From the IMG/VR virus record IMGVR_UViG_3300024328_000072, positions 1-20,645 of that record: 20,645 nucleotides of DNA; one strand, written 5' to 3'. Numbering within the stretch: position 1 is the first letter of the stretch; each line of letters begins with the position of its first letter. Positions 19,315 to 20,645 of this stretch are shown in pieces. The DNA is from a virus. Under the pieces are notes generated by a model. It had not been told where the DNA came from. It ran no database searches and was given only the letters and a program-made list of their open reading frames with translations. Position numbers and translations under genes: made by a program.

Positions 19315-19410
19315 ATTTTATACGACATTAAACTTAACACAATAACCGTTTAATTACATTAAACTTAACACGTAACAATAACACCTACGTTTAATCCCAT
19401 CAAACTCAAC
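19315..19410. repeat. AT-rich direct and inverted repeats upstream of phosphoesterase gene
   Basis: ACATTAAACTTAACAC occurs exactly at 19325-19340 and 19356-19371 (31-nt period), with a degenerate third copy CATCAAACTCAAC (19398-19410). GTTTAAT precedes copies two and three (19348, 19389) and is the inverse complement of ATTAAAC, so each unit is also a short hairpin. The whole gap 19254-19437 has no gene. Candidate operator array or secondary replication origin. Confidence 0.7.
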
Positions 19411-19437
19411 GAGGTAAAATACAAACCCATACGCCAT

Positions 19438-20121
19438 ATGCCCAAGAAAAATACAGTTCTAATTATCGGTGACACGCACTGCCCCGCCATGCACCCAGAC
19501 TACATCAAGTTCCTCAAGAAGATTGAGAGGAAGCACAAGTGCAACCGGGTTGTCCACATCGGCGACCTAGTAGACTGGAACTCCATCTCTTACCACGAGA
19601 AAGACCCGTCCATGCCCAGCGCAGAAGACGAGTTTGCTGAGGCATTTAAGCAGGTTCGGAAGCTTCATAAAGCCTTCCCCCAGGTAGACTACCTCAAGGG
19701 TAACCATAGTGACCTCCCCTCCCGTAAGGCAAAGACCATTGGTATACCAGAGCATCTAATGAAAGACTTCAAGTCTCTGTGGCAACTGGACGGGTGGACA
19801 ATACACCCTCGCTACCACGACCTAGTAATTGATGATGTCATCTACCGGCACGGAGACAAGGGTAAGGGTGGACAACAGGCGGCATATAAGAATGCTGTGG
19901 CTGAGTTTAACTCTCTAGTCCAAGGACACCTTCACGCCCAAGCTGGTCTAGTCTACCACGCCAACCAACACGATTGTGTGTTTGGTATGCAGGTAGGTTG
20001 TGGCGTAGAACACGATCACCCCTCTATGAACTACGGACGAGTATATGCTGCCAAACCAATCGTAGGGTGTGGCGTTGTCTACAGCTCCAAGGTTGCCTTC
20101 TTTGAACCAATGTTCCTATAA
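19438..20121 (+). CDS. Calcineurin-like metallophosphoesterase
   Basis: A 227-residue two-metal phosphoesterase. All family motifs are present in order: GDTHCP (11-16), GDLVDW (about 42-47), GNHSDLPSR (about 86-94), YRHGDKGKGG (about 136-145) and GHLHAQAG (about 161-168). It is close in size to phage serine/threonine phosphatase or phosphodiesterase homologues found near replication genes. Substrate cannot be told from sequence: protein phosphate, cyclic nucleotides or DNA ends are all possible. It follows the repeat array at 19315-19410, which may control it. The leader is CGCCAT before ATG without a Shine-Dalgarno sequence. Confidence 0.9.
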   Translation: MPKKNTVLIIGDTHCPAMHPDYIKFLKKIERKHKCNRVVHIGDLVDWNSISYHEKDPSMPSAEDEFAEAFKQVRKLHKAFPQVDYLKGNHSDLPSRKAKTIGIPEHLMKDFKSLWQLDGWTIHPRYHDLVIDDVIYRHGDKGKGGQQAAYKNAVAEFNSLVQGHLHAQAGLVYHANQHDCVFGMQVGCGVEHDHPSMNYGRVYAAKPIVGCGVVYSSKVAFFEPMFL

Positions 20122-20125
20122 TACT

Positions 20126-20329
20126 ATGAATAAACTAACATATACAGACACCGAGCCTACCCAATACACAACCATCGAGAACGCAGAGATTGAGTTTGAG
20201 GAAAGCGACATGGCAAACTTCACCGAGGCTTGTCGTAGCTTGGCCTATTGTGCCGGGTTCCATCCAGATACAATTGATCGCTACATGATTAACCCACATG
20301 ATAACTCGTATATTGAGGAGGGAGATTGA
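20126..20329 (+). CDS. Small acidic protein
   Basis: A 67-residue acidic protein (TYTDTEPTQYTTIENAEIEF, EESDMANFTEACRSLAYCAG, FHPDTIDRYM). It is not recognised. An in-frame ATG lies upstream (20069), but it would overlap the phosphoesterase by about 50 nt, so ATG 20126 (4 nt after that stop) is preferred. Its TGA shares a base with the next ATG (TGATG). Confidence 0.66.
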   Translation: MNKLTYTDTEPTQYTTIENAEIEFEESDMANFTEACRSLAYCAGFHPDTIDRYMINPHDNSYIEEGD

Positions 20330-20418
20330 TGTCCTTCTTACTTGAACCCCACGTGGTAATAATCTTCATCATGGCTGTTGCCTTGTTCTTTATAGCCTCA
20401 GAGCCACCAGCACCCTAG
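20329..20418 (+). CDS. Tiny hydrophobic membrane peptide
   Basis: A 29-residue peptide, mostly one hydrophobic span (HVVIIFIMAVALFFIA) with a short SEPPAP tail. Start coupled to the preceding stop (TGATG). It is the last gene before the terminator. Possible membrane regulator or lysis peptide; short enough that chance is not excluded. Confidence 0.5.
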   Translation: MSFLLEPHVVIIFIMAVALFFIASEPPAP

Positions 20419-20445
20419 TAATTAACCTCAGTTTTTACTACATAG

Positions 20446-20480
20446 AAAGCCCCTCAGACGCTGCTGAAGGGCTTTTCTTT
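20446..20480. terminator. Bidirectional intrinsic terminator
   Basis: AAAGCCC-C-TCAG (20446-20456) pairs with CTGA-A-GGGCTTT (20463-20474) around a short loop. The plus strand has TTTTCTTTT after the stem. On the minus strand AAAGCCC follows T-rich sequence, so both the rightward operon and the convergent gene can stop here. Confidence 0.82.
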
Positions 20481-20504
20481 TGTTACGAGGGGTAGGAGTA
20501 GGGT

Positions 20505-20645
20505 CTACTGCCTCAAGGCTCTCAGGACGCTCTCATTGAGCAAACCTTTACGCCTGTATTCTATAACTAGATTGGGTCTTTTCTTGAGGTAAGAGACCTT
20601 ATCCTCTGTCCCAAGTTTGCTGAATACTAGCTCACGTTCGCTCAA
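20505..20645 (-). CDS. 3' end of convergent gene (partial)
   Basis: The minus strand is open from the right edge to TAG at 20505, giving the last 46 residues (ELVFSKLGTEDKVSYLKKRP, NLVIEYRRKGLLNESVLRAL, RQ). Basic and helical, with no recognised family from this fragment. The gene starts outside the window. It converges on the rightward operon across the terminator at 20446-20480. Confidence 0.6.
   Translation of the reverse strand: MSERELVFSKLGTEDKVSYLKKRPNLVIEYRRKGLLNESVLRALRQ

Noticed and set aside
1-20645. CRISPR array, insertion sequence or integrase attachment site
   Set aside because: No regularly spaced repeats with unique spacers, no transposase or integrase gene, and no long terminal inverted repeats were seen.

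Overview
The window is an interior piece of a tailed double-stranded DNA bacteriophage genome (or a closely related prophage). The evidence is a packaging and portal gene block on one strand and a phage replication block on the other. I cannot name the host. Several promoters look like ordinary TTGACA-type sigma-70 sites, which argues against Bacteroidota. Many rightward genes have A-rich leaders such as AAACAAACC just before the ATG and little or no Shine-Dalgarno sequence.

Layout. (1) Positions 1-6722, minus strand: a tightly overlapping operon. In transcription order it holds two small genes (6722-6373), a beta-class DNA methyltransferase, a probable small terminase, the large terminase, two small proteins with possible DNA-binding folds, the portal protein and a small orphan. 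Another gene starts beyond the left edge. (2) About 6723-7711: a divergent control region without a convincing gene. It has clustered TGTGACA operator-like repeats, two families of tandem repeats (13-mers and 16-mers), a repeated CATCTTGCGACC, and promoters facing both ways. (3) 7712-11255, plus strand: twelve small genes. Most are unrecognised, but they include an exported SleB-type cell-wall hydrolase followed by two tiny membrane proteins (a probable lysis cassette) and two predicted DNA-binding proteins. Three of the gaps carry copies of a two-hairpin RNA element. (4) 11243-13308: an RNA-rich stretch. It holds tandem promoters, a short terminated structured RNA or attenuator, about 300 nt of consecutive hairpins leading into a GIY-YIG/T5orf172-type endonuclease gene, a protein made of exact 63-bp repeats, a tRNA-like gene whose anticodon loop is replaced by a long hairpin, and a second compact structured RNA. 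(5) 13309-20418, plus strand: replication and nucleotide metabolism. It encodes a 5'-3' exonuclease, a DnaB-type helicase, an HNH endonuclease, an ssDNA-binding protein, a dATP/dGTP diphosphohydrolase-like protein and a metallophosphoesterase, with small unknown genes between them. (6) A bidirectional terminator at 20446-20480 separates this operon from the 3' end of a convergent minus-strand gene that runs off the right edge.

The genes fit a standard phage programme: early rightward genes for takeover, lysis and replication, and leftward late genes for DNA modification, packaging and the head. No primase or DNA polymerase gene is visible here, so those functions must lie elsewhere in the genome or come from the host.

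The least explained signals are: an upstream box (GAGCGCAAGGTA) at fixed distance from an extended -10 in three places, a good candidate for a phage-specific promoter class; the three-copy intercistronic RNA element with covarying stems; and the tRNA-like gene with an oversized anticodon arm.
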